Shown: piece by piece, positions 35,727 through 45,138 of the stretch | Layout of the letters: each line of letters begins with the position of its first letter | Position numbering within the stretch: position 1 is the first letter of the stretch | Source: UMGS1958 sp045542415 | Lineage (GTDB): Bacteria; Bacillota; Clostridia; UBA1381 | Direction: 5' to 3' | DNA: 64,000 nt | Assembly: GCA_045542415.1 (NCBI GenBank) | Contig: JAZQKZ010000099.1 | Span: forward strand, 40,369-104,368 | Position numbers and translations under genes: made by a program | The notes under the pieces: generated by a model | The model's input: only the letters and a program-made list of their open reading frames with translations | Databases searched by the model: none | What the model was told of the DNA's origin: nothing

Positions 35727-37559
35727 ATGAAACAGAGATTGGCCGATTATGTTGCGGATTTTTTTGTGCAACACGGGGTGACTGATATTTTTTCGGTTGT
35801 CGGCGGAGGTGCTATGCATTTAAATGATGCACTGGGACACAATGAAGAATTGCATGTGACGTATAACCATCATGAGCAAGCTTGTGCCATAGCTGCTGAA
35901 GCATATGCGCGCCTTGAAAATAAGATAGCAGCTGTATGTGTTACAACGGGACCGGGGGGGACTAATGCACTTACCGGAGTTGTAGGCGGGTGGCTTGATT
36001 CCATACCAATGTTTATTGTAAGCGGACAAGTACGTTATGATACAACTGCAAGATATGCAATGCAATTTACAGATGGTTTACCGTTGAGGGCTATGGGTGA
36101 CCAGGAATATGATATTGTAAAATCAGTTGAGCATATGACAAAGTATGCAGTGATGATTGAAAATCCGAATGATATTGCATACTGCCTTGAGAAAGCGTGG
36201 CATCTTGCAACAACCGGAAGACCGGGACCGGTATGGATTGATATTCCGGTTAATTTTCAAGGTGGGTATATTGATACTGATGAGTTGAAACACTATGACA
36301 GTACTGAGGATGATAAACAGCTTCCGCCGGTAGTTGATGATAATACAATAGATATTATACTAAAAAAAATCAGAAGTGCAAAAAGACCTGTATTCCACGC
36401 AGGATATGGTATAAGATTATCAGGCGCTTATGATAAATTCATAGCTGTTGCGGAAAAACTTAATATACCTGTAGTCACCTATTGGAATGCGGTTGATCTT
36501 ATTGAGGACGATAATCCGCTATATTGCGGACGAGCCGGGAACATGGGAGACAGACCGGGAAATTGGGCTATACAGAATGCTGATTTAATACTGGCAGTAG
36601 GCACAAGAATTTCAATAAGGCAGGTAGGCTATAACTGGAAAACCTGGGCGAGAGCGGCTGAGGTTATAATGGTTGATATTGACCGTGCTGAGTTAAAGAA
36701 ACCGACACTGCATGTTGACATGCCGGTGTGGGCTGATGCAAAGGATTTTCTTGAAAAGCTTTATAATGCTGCAGAGGATAAGGTGTTTAACGGTGAAATG
36801 TGGCTTGAAACCTGCAGAGGGTGGAAAAATAATTATCCCGTTGTATCAGATAAGCATTGGGAGGAAAACGGTCAAACAGCAAATGTATATGCATTTATAA
36901 GATATATGAGTAGCAGATTGCCCGAAAACAGTTTGACAGCTGTTTCAAATGGTGCATGCTGTGTGGTAGGAAACCAAGCGTATGTAATTAAAAAAGGCAG
37001 CCGTATGGCAAACAACAGTGCAATCGCAAGTATGGGTTACGGTCTGCCGGCGGCAATTGGAACATGTATCGGGGGTAAAAGGAAGGATACTATATGCCTT
37101 GAAGGTGACGGAAGCATAATGATGAATTTGCAGGAGTTACAGACCATTGTGACAAATAAGCTTCCGATAAAAGTATTCCTTATAAATAATAACGGTTATC
37201 ACTCGATACGACTTACGCAAAATAATCTGTTCAAGGAGAATTGCAAAGTCGGAATAGGCCCGGAGTCGGGAGATTTATCATTCCCGGATTTCAAAAAAAT
37301 AGCAGAGGCGTTTGGTTACCCATATTATTGCGCTCACAGCAACGACGAAATGAAAACTGTTGTTGATAAGGTACTCAGCGCAGATGGATTTGCTTTTTGT
37401 GAGATATTTACGGATACTGCTCAGGTGTGGGAACCGAAGAGCAGTACAAAGCGTTTACCGGATGGTACTCTTGTGAGTCCTCCGCTTGAGGATCTTGCTC
37501 CATTTCTTCCGAGAGAAGAACTGAATAACATTATGTTTATACCGCTAATAGAAAATTAG
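35727..37559 (+). CDS. ThDP-dependent acetolactate synthase-like enzyme, YerE-like
   Basis: ThDP enzyme of 610 residues. The N-terminal PYR domain carries catalytic Glu50 in NHHEQACAIAAEAYAR. The central domain is acetohydroxyacid-synthase-like. The C-terminal ThDP-binding motif is GDGSIMMNLQELQTIVTN with NNNGY. Free-standing acetolactate synthase is not expected between rfbH and a sugar epimerase. In Yersinia the homologue YerE adds a two-carbon unit from pyruvate to C4 of CDP-3,6-dideoxy-4-keto-glucose on the way to yersiniose. I infer the same kind of branched-sugar chemistry; a role in branched amino acids is the less likely alternative. Confidence 0.8.
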   Translation: MKQRLADYVADFFVQHGVTDIFSVVGGGAMHLNDALGHNEELHVTYNHHEQACAIAAEAYARLENKIAAVCVTTGPGGTNALTGVVGGWLDSIPMFIVSGQVRYDTTARYAMQFTDGLPLRAMGDQEYDIVKSVEHMTKYAVMIENPNDIAYCLEKAWHLATTGRPGPVWIDIPVNFQGGYIDTDELKHYDSTEDDKQLPPVVDDNTIDIILKKIRSAKRPVFHAGYGIRLSGAYDKFIAVAEKLNIPVVTYWNAVDLIEDDNPLYCGRAGNMGDRPGNWAIQNADLILAVGTRISIRQVGYNWKTWARAAEVIMVDIDRAELKKPTLHVDMPVWADAKDFLEKLYNAAEDKVFNGEMWLETCRGWKNNYPVVSDKHWEENGQTANVYAFIRYMSSRLPENSLTAVSNGACCVVGNQAYVIKKGSRMANNSAIASMGYGLPAAIGTCIGGKRKDTICLEGDGSIMMNLQELQTIVTNKLPIKVFLINNNGYHSIRLTQNNLFKENCKVGIGPESGDLSFPDFKKIAEAFGYPYYCAHSNDEMKTVVDKVLSADGFAFCEIFTDTAQVWEPKSSTKRLPDGTLVSPPLEDLAPFLPREELNNIMFIPLIEN

Positions 37560-37575
37560 AATGTGAGGTGAGAAA

Positions 37576-38655
37576 ATGATAGATTTAGAACATTGGGTAA
37601 TTAAAGAGGATATGGAACGTATATATTCATCAAGAAAAGGATGGAAAGAATTGAATTGTTCTAAATTATATATTACAGGAGCAGCGGGGATGATAGCATC
37701 TTATTTCACTGCATTTTTAATATATTTGAACGAAGAAAAGGGTTATGATATAGAAATATATGCTGGAATAAGGAGCAAAACAAAGGCAGAAAATAGATTT
37801 GGAAAATACATAAATAAGAAATATTTTCATGTAATAAATGATGATGTCAATTTACCAATAAATAATAAAGTATATAAATTTGATTACATTGTTCATGCAG
37901 CTAGTCTTGCAAGTCCGCAGTATTATGGGAAGATGCCTGTTGAGACGATGCTCCCTAATATTCTGGGAACACATTATGTTTTAGATTATGCAGTGAAAAA
38001 TAGTGTTAAGGGTATATTGTTCTTCAGTTCGGGTAGCGTATATGGTACTGTTAAGGATGATGCAGGAAGTATAAGCGAAAAATCTATAGGAACACTTGAC
38101 TTTATTGCTTCAGGAAATGAGTATGGTGAGAGTAAGAGGTGCGGAGAGGCGTTATGTAGAGCCTATTTTAATGAATATGCTGTACCGGTTAAATCAGCAA
38201 GGATTCATCATACATATGGTCCAACGATAGATCCTATAAATGATACAAGGGTGTTCTCTGAGTTCGTAGGAAATATTCTGAAAAATAAAAACATTGTCAT
38301 AAAAAGTGATGGAGCCGCAAAACGGGCATTTTGTTATTTGTCAGATGCAATAGCGGCTTTATATAAAATACTTCTTGACGGTACAAATGGAGAAAGCTAT
38401 AATGTGGCAAATAGCACGGAATATATAACTATTAAAGAGCTTGCGGAAAGGCTTATAAATCTGTATCCCGAAAAAAATTTAAAAGCTATTTTTGGTGAAC
38501 GAAAAGACAGAGGGTATAGTCCGAGTAAAGAGGTGGTGATTATTCCTGTTAATACGGAAAAATTAGAACTTTTGAATTGGTATCCTGATGTTAATGTGTC
38601 AGATGGATTTAGTCGCACAATACAGTATTTATCAGATAATATTGAGATAGAGTAG
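37576..38655 (+). CDS. NAD(P)-dependent SDR epimerase/reductase, possibly YerF-like
   Basis: Extended SDR of 359 residues. The nucleotide motif is TGAAGMIASYF (GxxGxxx variant), with HAASLASPQYY, SSGSVYG, and Tyr/Lys in GNEYGESKRCGEAL. It is closest in feel to the UDP-glucuronate decarboxylase/NAD epimerase group, but its place directly after the YerE-like gene suggests it reduces or epimerises the branched CDP-sugar, as YerF does. The base composition is clearly more A/T-rich than that of the rfb genes upstream. The function assignment is inference from position. Confidence 0.65.
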   Translation: MIDLEHWVIKEDMERIYSSRKGWKELNCSKLYITGAAGMIASYFTAFLIYLNEEKGYDIEIYAGIRSKTKAENRFGKYINKKYFHVINDDVNLPINNKVYKFDYIVHAASLASPQYYGKMPVETMLPNILGTHYVLDYAVKNSVKGILFFSSGSVYGTVKDDAGSISEKSIGTLDFIASGNEYGESKRCGEALCRAYFNEYAVPVKSARIHHTYGPTIDPINDTRVFSEFVGNILKNKNIVIKSDGAAKRAFCYLSDAIAALYKILLDGTNGESYNVANSTEYITIKELAERLINLYPEKNLKAIFGERKDRGYSPSKEVVIIPVNTEKLELLNWYPDVNVSDGFSRTIQYLSDNIEIE

Positions 38656-38740
38656 TTGATTTGTAAAAGTTGAAATATTGTATATGTAGATGTTAGTTCG
38701 GCTTTATGCCGGATAGAGGTGGATAAGAAAGGAGAGAAAT

Positions 38741-39763
38741 ATGGGTATAGCAAATAATAAATTTTCTTGGGGAATAATCAGTCAAAACCGGAAGGCGATT
38801 TACGGTTTTAGCATTATTTTTGTTATGCTATTTCATTCAACTGCGATCGATTCGAGTTTTTTTGCTCTATATAACGAGTTTAAAAATATTTGCAATGTTG
38901 GCGTTGATGTGTTTTTGTTTGTATCGGGAATATCCCTGTATTTTTCTTTTTTAAAAGACAGCAATATTTTGAATTTTTATAAAAAACGCTTTCAGCGGAT
39001 TATCATTCCTGCATTGATTGTGGGTATTCCGTATTTTTTGGGAAGGGATGTACTTCTGTATAAATTAAGCTTTACAGATTTTCTGCTGAATGTGACGGGA
39101 CTTAGTCTGTTTACTGCTCGTGTTAAGACTATTTGGTTTGTAACGGCAATTATTTTGTTTTATATTGCGTATCCGTTTATATTTAAGTTTTTTGACATGT
39201 TAAAATGGAAGTTATATTCTTTGGGAATTGCTTTGGTTGCAATAATAGGTGTATATGCTGTGATTTCGAGTGTATTCCCGAACTTCTGGCACAATTCTGA
39301 AATATTGTTCAGAAGATTTCCGATATTTATTGTTGGTGCATATTGGGGACGTTTAGTTCATAATGATGTCAAGACTAAATGTTCAAATTGGATAGTTGCA
39401 GTGTCAGGAATTGTGAGCATTGTAGCAATATTGATATTACATATACTTATTGAATCACCTATTATATCATATAGATATATTTACGGAATTGCAGCAATTC
39501 CGATTACAATGCTTTTTGCTGTCATCGGAAATTTTAGAAGTATCAGTAAAATAGTGGAATTTTTATCACCCTATACTTTTGAAATATACTTGCTTAATGA
39601 AAAGTGTGCTAATATTTCGGCGCGTGTTTTGAGTGCGTTGGGAATGAGCTTCAAGGGTGATATAGTGGTTCGCAACATAGTTACTATGATTTTGACTGTA
39701 GCATTAGCGATTGTTTTGAAAAAGATAGTGGATAAATTTTTTGAACTAAAGGGAAAAAGCTAA
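38741..39763 (+). CDS. Membrane acyltransferase, acyltransferase-3 family (first copy)
   Basis: Membrane protein of 340 residues with about ten hydrophobic helices. It begins with an N-terminal segment containing the likely catalytic His in FVMLFHSTAID, then DVFLFVSGISLYFSF and FYKKRFQRIIIPAL, the acyltransferase-3 (OafA/WecH-like) signature. Such proteins O-acylate sugars of surface glycans, with the acyl group passed across the membrane. AAAGGAGAG precedes the start. It is A/T-rich like its neighbours. Confidence 0.85.
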   Translation: MGIANNKFSWGIISQNRKAIYGFSIIFVMLFHSTAIDSSFFALYNEFKNICNVGVDVFLFVSGISLYFSFLKDSNILNFYKKRFQRIIIPALIVGIPYFLGRDVLLYKLSFTDFLLNVTGLSLFTARVKTIWFVTAIILFYIAYPFIFKFFDMLKWKLYSLGIALVAIIGVYAVISSVFPNFWHNSEILFRRFPIFIVGAYWGRLVHNDVKTKCSNWIVAVSGIVSIVAILILHILIESPIISYRYIYGIAAIPITMLFAVIGNFRSISKIVEFLSPYTFEIYLLNEKCANISARVLSALGMSFKGDIVVRNIVTMILTVALAIVLKKIVDKFFELKGKS

Positions 39764-39790
39764 TGGGTAGAACTTATTAAGGTGAAAAAC

Positions 39791-41227
39791 ATGAATAAAA
39801 TTCAACAAAGAATAAATGGTATGTCCGATCAGGTTAAAGCTGCTACGGTATATACAATTGCCAGTTTGCTTATAAAGGGTTTTCACATTATTACTACACC
39901 CATATTCACCAGAATTATGCCGGTAGATCAGATTGGCGTTTTTTCTACATATATAACGTGGCAGGGAATCTTCAGTGATGTGGCCACAATTGGATTAAGT
40001 ACGGGTGCAATTAATATTGCAATGAAAGAGTATAAAGACAAACGAGCACAGTATATTAAATCAGCATTGTGCTTAGTGTGTATTGTTACAATTGCACTGG
40101 GAATATTGTTGTATGCGGCATATCCTCTGTTAGAGTCAATCATTGGGTTGCCGGTGTCGTATGTACCGATCATGGCTTTATCTACATTTTTTAATGCCGC
40201 AGGTACTTTTTGGATCGGGTGGAAACGTTACGAATATAAGTATAAAGAGGTTGTTGCTGTTACTATCGGATCATCTATTCTGTCTGCGTTATTAGCTGCT
40301 TTGGCAGTGTTATATGCAAATGGCCGGGGGCATGCGGATTTAGCTTTTGTTAGGTTGATTACAACTTTTGCGGCTACACTTTTATTTTATATACCAATAT
40401 GTATATATATATACGCACAAAAGGGAAAACTTGTAAATTCGAGCTATTGGCGTTTTTCTTTGGTGGTGGGTACCCCGTTGATTGTAAATATGTTGGCGAA
40501 GTCGATATTGGGTGCTTCTGATAAAGTGATGATAAATTCTATGGTTGGAGCAAAAGCGGTTGGTCTATACAGTGTATTATATACCGTGAGTTCGCTTGCC
40601 AATATTGTGTGGTCGGCAATTAACGCCTCGATTATCCCGTATTTATTTGAAAATATGGAGAAAGATGCTTATAAAGAAAGGATTAGAAATCTATCAGCAT
40701 CTGTAATTTTGTTGTTTGCGGTGGCAAGTATTATACTTATGCTGTTTGCTCCGGAAATTATTTTGCTGATTAGTACTGAAGAATATCTACAGGCTATTTA
40801 TGTGGCACCTCCGGTTGCAGCAGGAATATTTTTTACTGCATTTTATTCACTGTACGGAAACATTATTATGTATTATAAAAAGACCAATTATATTATGTAT
40901 TGCACTTCGGCGGCAGCTGTGTTTAACCTGGTGACAAATTATATTTTCATCAGGTACTTTGGATATTTGGCAGCAGCATATACAACTTTAGCTTCGTATA
41001 TGTTAATGGCAATTATCTATACAATTGTATGTGCATATAAATATGGTAGAGGTATATTTGATGACAAAAAAATGTGGGCTATTGGTTTAGGCGTCATTGT
41101 TTTTTCGTTGGTATGCAATGTGATTTACGCAAATGCAATTTGCAGGTATGCGGTGATTGCGCTGATAATTGTGGCAACGTCTATCAATTATAAGTGTATT
41201 ATTGGTATGTTCAGAATCAGAAAGTGA
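39791..41227 (+). CDS. Wzx-like polysaccharide flippase (locus 1)
   Basis: MVF/MOP-superfamily membrane protein of 478 residues with about 12-14 hydrophobic helices. It starts with YTIASLLIKGFHIITTPIFTRI and DQIGVFSTYITWQGI, the usual Wzx N-terminal pattern, and contains GASDKVMINSMVGAKAVGLYS. It should flip the lipid-linked repeat unit to the outer face for the polymerase at 26948. The start at 39791 has AAGGTGA upstream; a GTG at 39782 is the alternative. Confidence 0.88.
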   Translation: MNKIQQRINGMSDQVKAATVYTIASLLIKGFHIITTPIFTRIMPVDQIGVFSTYITWQGIFSDVATIGLSTGAINIAMKEYKDKRAQYIKSALCLVCIVTIALGILLYAAYPLLESIIGLPVSYVPIMALSTFFNAAGTFWIGWKRYEYKYKEVVAVTIGSSILSALLAALAVLYANGRGHADLAFVRLITTFAATLLFYIPICIYIYAQKGKLVNSSYWRFSLVVGTPLIVNMLAKSILGASDKVMINSMVGAKAVGLYSVLYTVSSLANIVWSAINASIIPYLFENMEKDAYKERIRNLSASVILLFAVASIILMLFAPEIILLISTEEYLQAIYVAPPVAAGIFFTAFYSLYGNIIMYYKKTNYIMYCTSAAAVFNLVTNYIFIRYFGYLAAAYTTLASYMLMAIIYTIVCAYKYGRGIFDDKKMWAIGLGVIVFSLVCNVIYANAICRYAVIALIIVATSINYKCIIGMFRIRK

Positions 41228-41275
41228 CATAAGTATGATCTTGAGTGTGATAGATTTCTGTGTAAGGAGAAGTTG

Positions 41276-41785
41276 ATGAAGACATTTTTTGGAGCAGTAG
41301 TGCATGAATATACTAATATAAAGGGCAGAAAAAATTCGATAATCGTGTTGCCGTTTGCTATATACTATTATATTACACATATAGGATTTCGAGCAACAAC
41401 GCTTGTACGGTATTACAACACATTATCTGATGGAGTGAGAAAACGACACCTTCGGAACAAACTATGCATTAAATATGGTATTGAGATTGGATGCGGTTGC
41501 AGGATTGGAAGAAATTTAGAGATTGCACATATTCACGGTATTGTTTTGGGTAAAAAAACAATAATTGGTGATAATTGTAAAATATATCAACAAGTAACGA
41601 TAGGAAAAAAAGATGATGGTTATCCGATTATCGGCAATAATGTAACTATATATCCGGGAGCTACCGTCATCGGTAAAATCCGAGTCGGAGATAATGCTGT
41701 TATTGCCCCGGGTGCGGTTGTCATTTGTGATGTACCGGCAGGAGCTGTTGTCGGCGGTGTGCCGGCAAAAATTCTTGGCAGATAA
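41276..41785 (+). CDS. Hexapeptide-repeat O-acetyltransferase, CysE/SAT-like
   Basis: Protein of 169 residues: a helical N-terminal part (1-65), then a left-handed beta-helix with IEIGCGCRIGRNLEIAHIHG, where the His pair is in the serine acetyltransferase-like position, and GKKDDGYPIIGNNVTIYPGA. This small form is common in capsule loci and acetylates sugars from acetyl-CoA in the cytoplasm. AAGGAGAAG lies 3 bases before the ATG at 41276. Confidence 0.85.
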   Translation: MKTFFGAVVHEYTNIKGRKNSIIVLPFAIYYYITHIGFRATTLVRYYNTLSDGVRKRHLRNKLCIKYGIEIGCGCRIGRNLEIAHIHGIVLGKKTIIGDNCKIYQQVTIGKKDDGYPIIGNNVTIYPGATVIGKIRVGDNAVIAPGAVVICDVPAGAVVGGVPAKILGR

Positions 41786-42195
41786 GGTTATTGATTGGGT
41801 GAAGAATTTTAATATAGAAGTATTTAACTGAACTGGTAGAGGGTATTTTTTAATGGATGTGTTTACAGTATTAAATGATTTTTTCTGATAGAAGATATTT
41901 ATTATGAACAAAACAAAATTTGAAAATTTATTGCCGATGCAAAAAAAGCATGACATTTTGTCAAAGACATATTAGGTTTTATTAGTATTCACACAGGAAA
42001 ATAGTATATGGGCAGTATTATATAACAGTTGTATCTTCTGAATTTGGCACTCTTTTTGATGTTGTGAAGGACAATAATATTACTACAGTTATTATTATGT
42101 ACAATGTTCAGATGCTTTAACTTGATAAAATATTTAACTTTAATTATATGTCAGATGGAATATAAACGGATGTGGTCATTAGAGGAGATAAGATT
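41786..42195 (+). other. Decayed intergenic region with gene debris
   Basis: About 400 bases without an intact gene. It holds a copy of the 5' end of the kinase gene (41904-41975). A second open stretch (about 42014-42118) has no start codon and encodes a fragment ending in TTVIIMYNVQML that I do not recognise. This looks like the remains of genes lost or displaced by rearrangement. Confidence 0.5.
41904..41975 (+). pseudogene. Truncated, frameshifted copy of the start of the GHMP kinase gene
   Basis: The first 21 bases are identical to the start of the kinase gene at 43232, and similarity continues for about 60 bases. Relative to the intact gene, one extra base shifts the frame before ATTTTGTC, and a stop follows at codon 24. 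The peptide MNKTKFENLLPMQKK compares with MNKTKFEDLFPTQKS in the intact gene. Confidence 0.65.
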
Positions 42196-43197
42196 ATGAG
42201 TAACGTTCTTCTGAAATATAGAAAGGAGCTATTTGGGATAGGAGCAATTGGTGTGTTAGCAGTCCATTCAAAGGAGTATATAGAGTATTCTTATTGGATG
42301 ACAGTATTAATAAGTTACGGAGGAATAGGAATATATCTTTTTGCTTTTTTGTCGGGTATAGGATTGTATTATTCAATGTCAAAAAATGTAATTGAAGATA
42401 AAAATGAAGTTATAGAGTTTTACAAAAGGAGATTAGTGCGTGTGGCCATTCCATATGTGGTAATTGCTTTTATTTGGTACGGAACCAAATATCTTTTCGT
42501 AGAGAATGATATAATAAAATTTATATATGAATTCACTACGTTGTCATTTTGGGTTGAGCATAAAGGTGCATGGTATGTAGCAATGTTGGTGCCGCTTTAT
42601 ATAGTATATCCGTGGTATTATAAAATGTGTAAAAAAACAGAACACATATATTGTGGTGGAGTTGCTATTGTAGTTGCATTGATAGGGCTTGCAGTGTATG
42701 TATATTTCAACCAAAACTTATGTTATCATATATCGGCAGTAGTTTACTGCATAATAATATTTTTATTGGGTGATGTGTGCGGACAAAAAATTGATAATGG
42801 TACGTTTAAAGGTTGGCTTGTTGTAAGTGTAACAATGGTGATGTTTATTGTAGGGATGAAAACGCCTATAGAAAATGTACTCGTTATTGAAAAACTATCC
42901 CGTCCGTTATTAGGTGTTGGGTTAACTATAATTGCAGCTAATATTTTAGATTTGATAAAGGTAGGATTCGTACATAAATGTTTGAAGTTTATAGGGGAAT
43001 ATTCGTTGGAAATTTATTTGACAAACATTTTTCTTGTTCAGGCTGATCAATACTTTGGATGGGGAGAAAAAATAGGAAGGATTATTGGAGAACAATATTC
43101 AAATTATTGTATGTATATGTTTATAGTGGTGGTTGGAATAATTATAAGTGTTTTAATCAGCAGAGTTTGCAGAAAGATTTCTACAGTAAGGCAATAA
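42196..43197 (+). CDS. Membrane acyltransferase, acyltransferase-3 family (second copy)
   Basis: Membrane protein of 333 residues with about ten hydrophobic helices. The His of IGVLAVHSKEYIEYS is in the place of the catalytic histidine, followed by GIYLFAFLSGIGLYYS and FYKRRLVRVAIPYV. It is a distant paralogue of the gene at 38741. The start at 42196 has AGAGGAGAT upstream. It lies between the broken and intact copies of the kinase 5' end, which suggests it arrived by insertion. Confidence 0.82.
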   Translation: MSNVLLKYRKELFGIGAIGVLAVHSKEYIEYSYWMTVLISYGGIGIYLFAFLSGIGLYYSMSKNVIEDKNEVIEFYKRRLVRVAIPYVVIAFIWYGTKYLFVENDIIKFIYEFTTLSFWVEHKGAWYVAMLVPLYIVYPWYYKMCKKTEHIYCGGVAIVVALIGLAVYVYFNQNLCYHISAVVYCIIIFLLGDVCGQKIDNGTFKGWLVVSVTMVMFIVGMKTPIENVLVIEKLSRPLLGVGLTIIAANILDLIKVGFVHKCLKFIGEYSLEIYLTNIFLVQADQYFGWGEKIGRIIGEQYSNYCMYMFIVVVGIIISVLISRVCRKISTVRQ

Positions 43198-43231
43198 ACT
43201 CGTATGCATAAAGATAAACGGAGAGAGAATT

Positions 43232-44398
43232 ATGAACAAAACAAAATTTGAAGACTTATTCCCAACGCAAAAGAGTACGGTATTTTGTCCATACCGCATA
43301 TGCCCGCTTGGGGCACATGTCGATCACCAGTTCGGGGCAATTACCGGGTTTGCGATTGATAAGGGAATTACAATTGAATATAGTGCGACGAATGACGGTA
43401 CTGTTGAGGCGGTCAGTGTAAATATGCCTGAGAAAAAGACCTTTAATGTTCGGCATGTTCCTAAAAAGGTGGGTGACTGGGCTGATCATCTCAGGGGTGC
43501 AACGCGTATGCTCAGAAATAACGGTTATGAGCTTACAAAAGGTGCAAAATGCCTTATTGAGGGTTCACTGCCTATAGGCGGACTGTCTTCTTCAGCAAGT
43601 GTTATTATAGCCTTTATGGCAGTGCTGTGTAAGGTGAACGGTATATCATTGACGCAGGAAGAAATAGTTTCTATTGCTCAGCAGACGGAAAACAAGTATG
43701 TAGGCGTTTCGTGCGGAACACTCGACCAGAGTTGTGAGGTGTATTCGAAAAAAGACCATCTCCTGTATCTTGACACTAAGGACGGTACATATGAGCTTAT
43801 AAAGCAACCTGATAATATGCCGGAATATGAGATTGGTATTTTCTTCTCGGGAGTGCCCAGGAGTCTTGCAGGTACAAAGTATAATATGCGTGTTGATGAG
43901 TGTAAATCAGCTGCGTACTATATCATGGCAATGTCCGGTATGGAATACGGAAAATATGAGGAGGCAACTCTCAGAGATATACCGTATGAGCTGTTTTTGA
44001 AATGGAAGGACAAGCTGCCCGAAAATTGGCGTAAAAGAGCCGAGCATTATTATTCGGAGCAGGAAAGAGTAAGAAAGGGTGCCGAGCTTTGGCGAAAAAG
44101 CGATATTGCAGGCTTTGGTAAGCTGATATTTGAGTCGGGTCACAGTTCAATTTATAACTACGAAACAGGCTCGCCGGAGCTTAAAGCGTTGTATGAGGCG
44201 ATGCTGCACACCGAAGGAATATACGGCGGACGTTTTTCGGGCGCCGGATTTAAGGGATGCTGCATGGCAATTATAGATCCTAAGTATAAGGACGAAATTA
44301 CAAGAAAAATCAGTGAGGAATATCTGAGTCAGTTCCCGGAATTAGAGGAAGCCTTTGAGATTCATTACTGTAAAACTGCAGATGGAGTGAAATTCTGA
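43232..44398 (+). CDS. GHMP sugar kinase, galacturonokinase-like
   Basis: GHMP-family kinase of 388 residues, phosphorylating C1 of a sugar. The galactokinase signature region reads FCPYRICPLGAHVDHQFGA (residues 18-36) rather than GRVNLIGEHTDY. The ATP loop is PIGGLSSSASVIIAF, and the C-terminal motif is GGRFSGAGFKGCCMAI. The PYRICPLGAH-DHQ form is what I recall from plant galacturonic acid kinase, so a uronic acid substrate is proposed. The next two genes, a nucleotidyltransferase and a UDP-glucuronate-type 4-epimerase, would complete salvage to a UDP-uronic acid. Galactokinase activity is the alternative. It overlaps the next gene by one base. Confidence 0.72.
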   Translation: MNKTKFEDLFPTQKSTVFCPYRICPLGAHVDHQFGAITGFAIDKGITIEYSATNDGTVEAVSVNMPEKKTFNVRHVPKKVGDWADHLRGATRMLRNNGYELTKGAKCLIEGSLPIGGLSSSASVIIAFMAVLCKVNGISLTQEEIVSIAQQTENKYVGVSCGTLDQSCEVYSKKDHLLYLDTKDGTYELIKQPDNMPEYEIGIFFSGVPRSLAGTKYNMRVDECKSAAYYIMAMSGMEYGKYEEATLRDIPYELFLKWKDKLPENWRKRAEHYYSEQERVRKGAELWRKSDIAGFGKLIFESGHSSIYNYETGSPELKALYEAMLHTEGIYGGRFSGAGFKGCCMAIIDPKYKDEITRKISEEYLSQFPELEEAFEIHYCKTADGVKF

Positions 44399-45138
44399 TG
44401 AAATGTATAATTTTAGCGGCAGGCTATGCCACACGTTTATATCCGCTTACGGAAAATTTCCCGAAGCCTTTGTTAAAGGTGGGAGAAAAAACAATACTTG
44501 ACCACTTGCTTGACGACATAGATAAGTCGGGTGAAATTGATGAATACATAGTGATTTCAAATCACAAATTCGCAGAGCATTTTGAAAAATGGGCTGATGA
44601 GAACAGATTAAATATAACAGTGGTAGATGACGGTACAACCGATAACGATAACCGATTGGGTGCAGTCAGAGATATCGAGTATGCGATTAATTGCGAGAAG
44701 ATAGATGATGATTGCATGATCATTGCGGGAGATAATGTGCTTGATTTTTCGCTTGTTAAATTTATAAAGTACTTTAAGGATAAAAATGCCTCATGTGTGA
44801 TGAGATATTTTGAGAATGAAACGAAAAAGCTTCAGAAGAGCGGAGTTCTTACTCTTGCAGAGGATGACAGAGTAGTAAAAATGTCAGAAAAACCGCAGGA
44901 ACCGGAATCAAACTGGTGCTGTCCGCCGTTTTACATTTATAGAAAAGAAGATATAGCCCGTATTTCAGAGGCTTTATCTGACGGGTGCGGAGCAGATGCA
45001 CCGGGAAGCTTTGTGTCATGGCTTTGCACAAAGTCGGAGGTATATGCATTTGAGATGCCCGGAAAGCGTTATGATATCGGTAATCTTGAAAGCTATGAGA
45101 ATGTAAAGAAAACATATAGAGGTATTATCAATGAATAA
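44398..45138 (+). CDS. Sugar-1-phosphate nucleotidyltransferase
   Basis: NTP-transferase of 246 residues. The signature is LAAGYATRLYPLTENFPKP, with lysine in LLKVGEKTILDHLL and the metal aspartate in IIAGDNVLDFS. There is no beta-helix domain. It should activate the sugar-1-phosphate made by the upstream kinase with UTP (or dTTP). Start and stop overlap both neighbours (1 and 8 bases), showing tight coupling of the three-gene module. Confidence 0.85.
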   Translation: MKCIILAAGYATRLYPLTENFPKPLLKVGEKTILDHLLDDIDKSGEIDEYIVISNHKFAEHFEKWADENRLNITVVDDGTTDNDNRLGAVRDIEYAINCEKIDDDCMIIAGDNVLDFSLVKFIKYFKDKNASCVMRYFENETKKLQKSGVLTLAEDDRVVKMSEKPQEPESNWCCPPFYIYRKEDIARISEALSDGCGADAPGSFVSWLCTKSEVYAFEMPGKRYDIGNLESYENVKKTYRGIINE

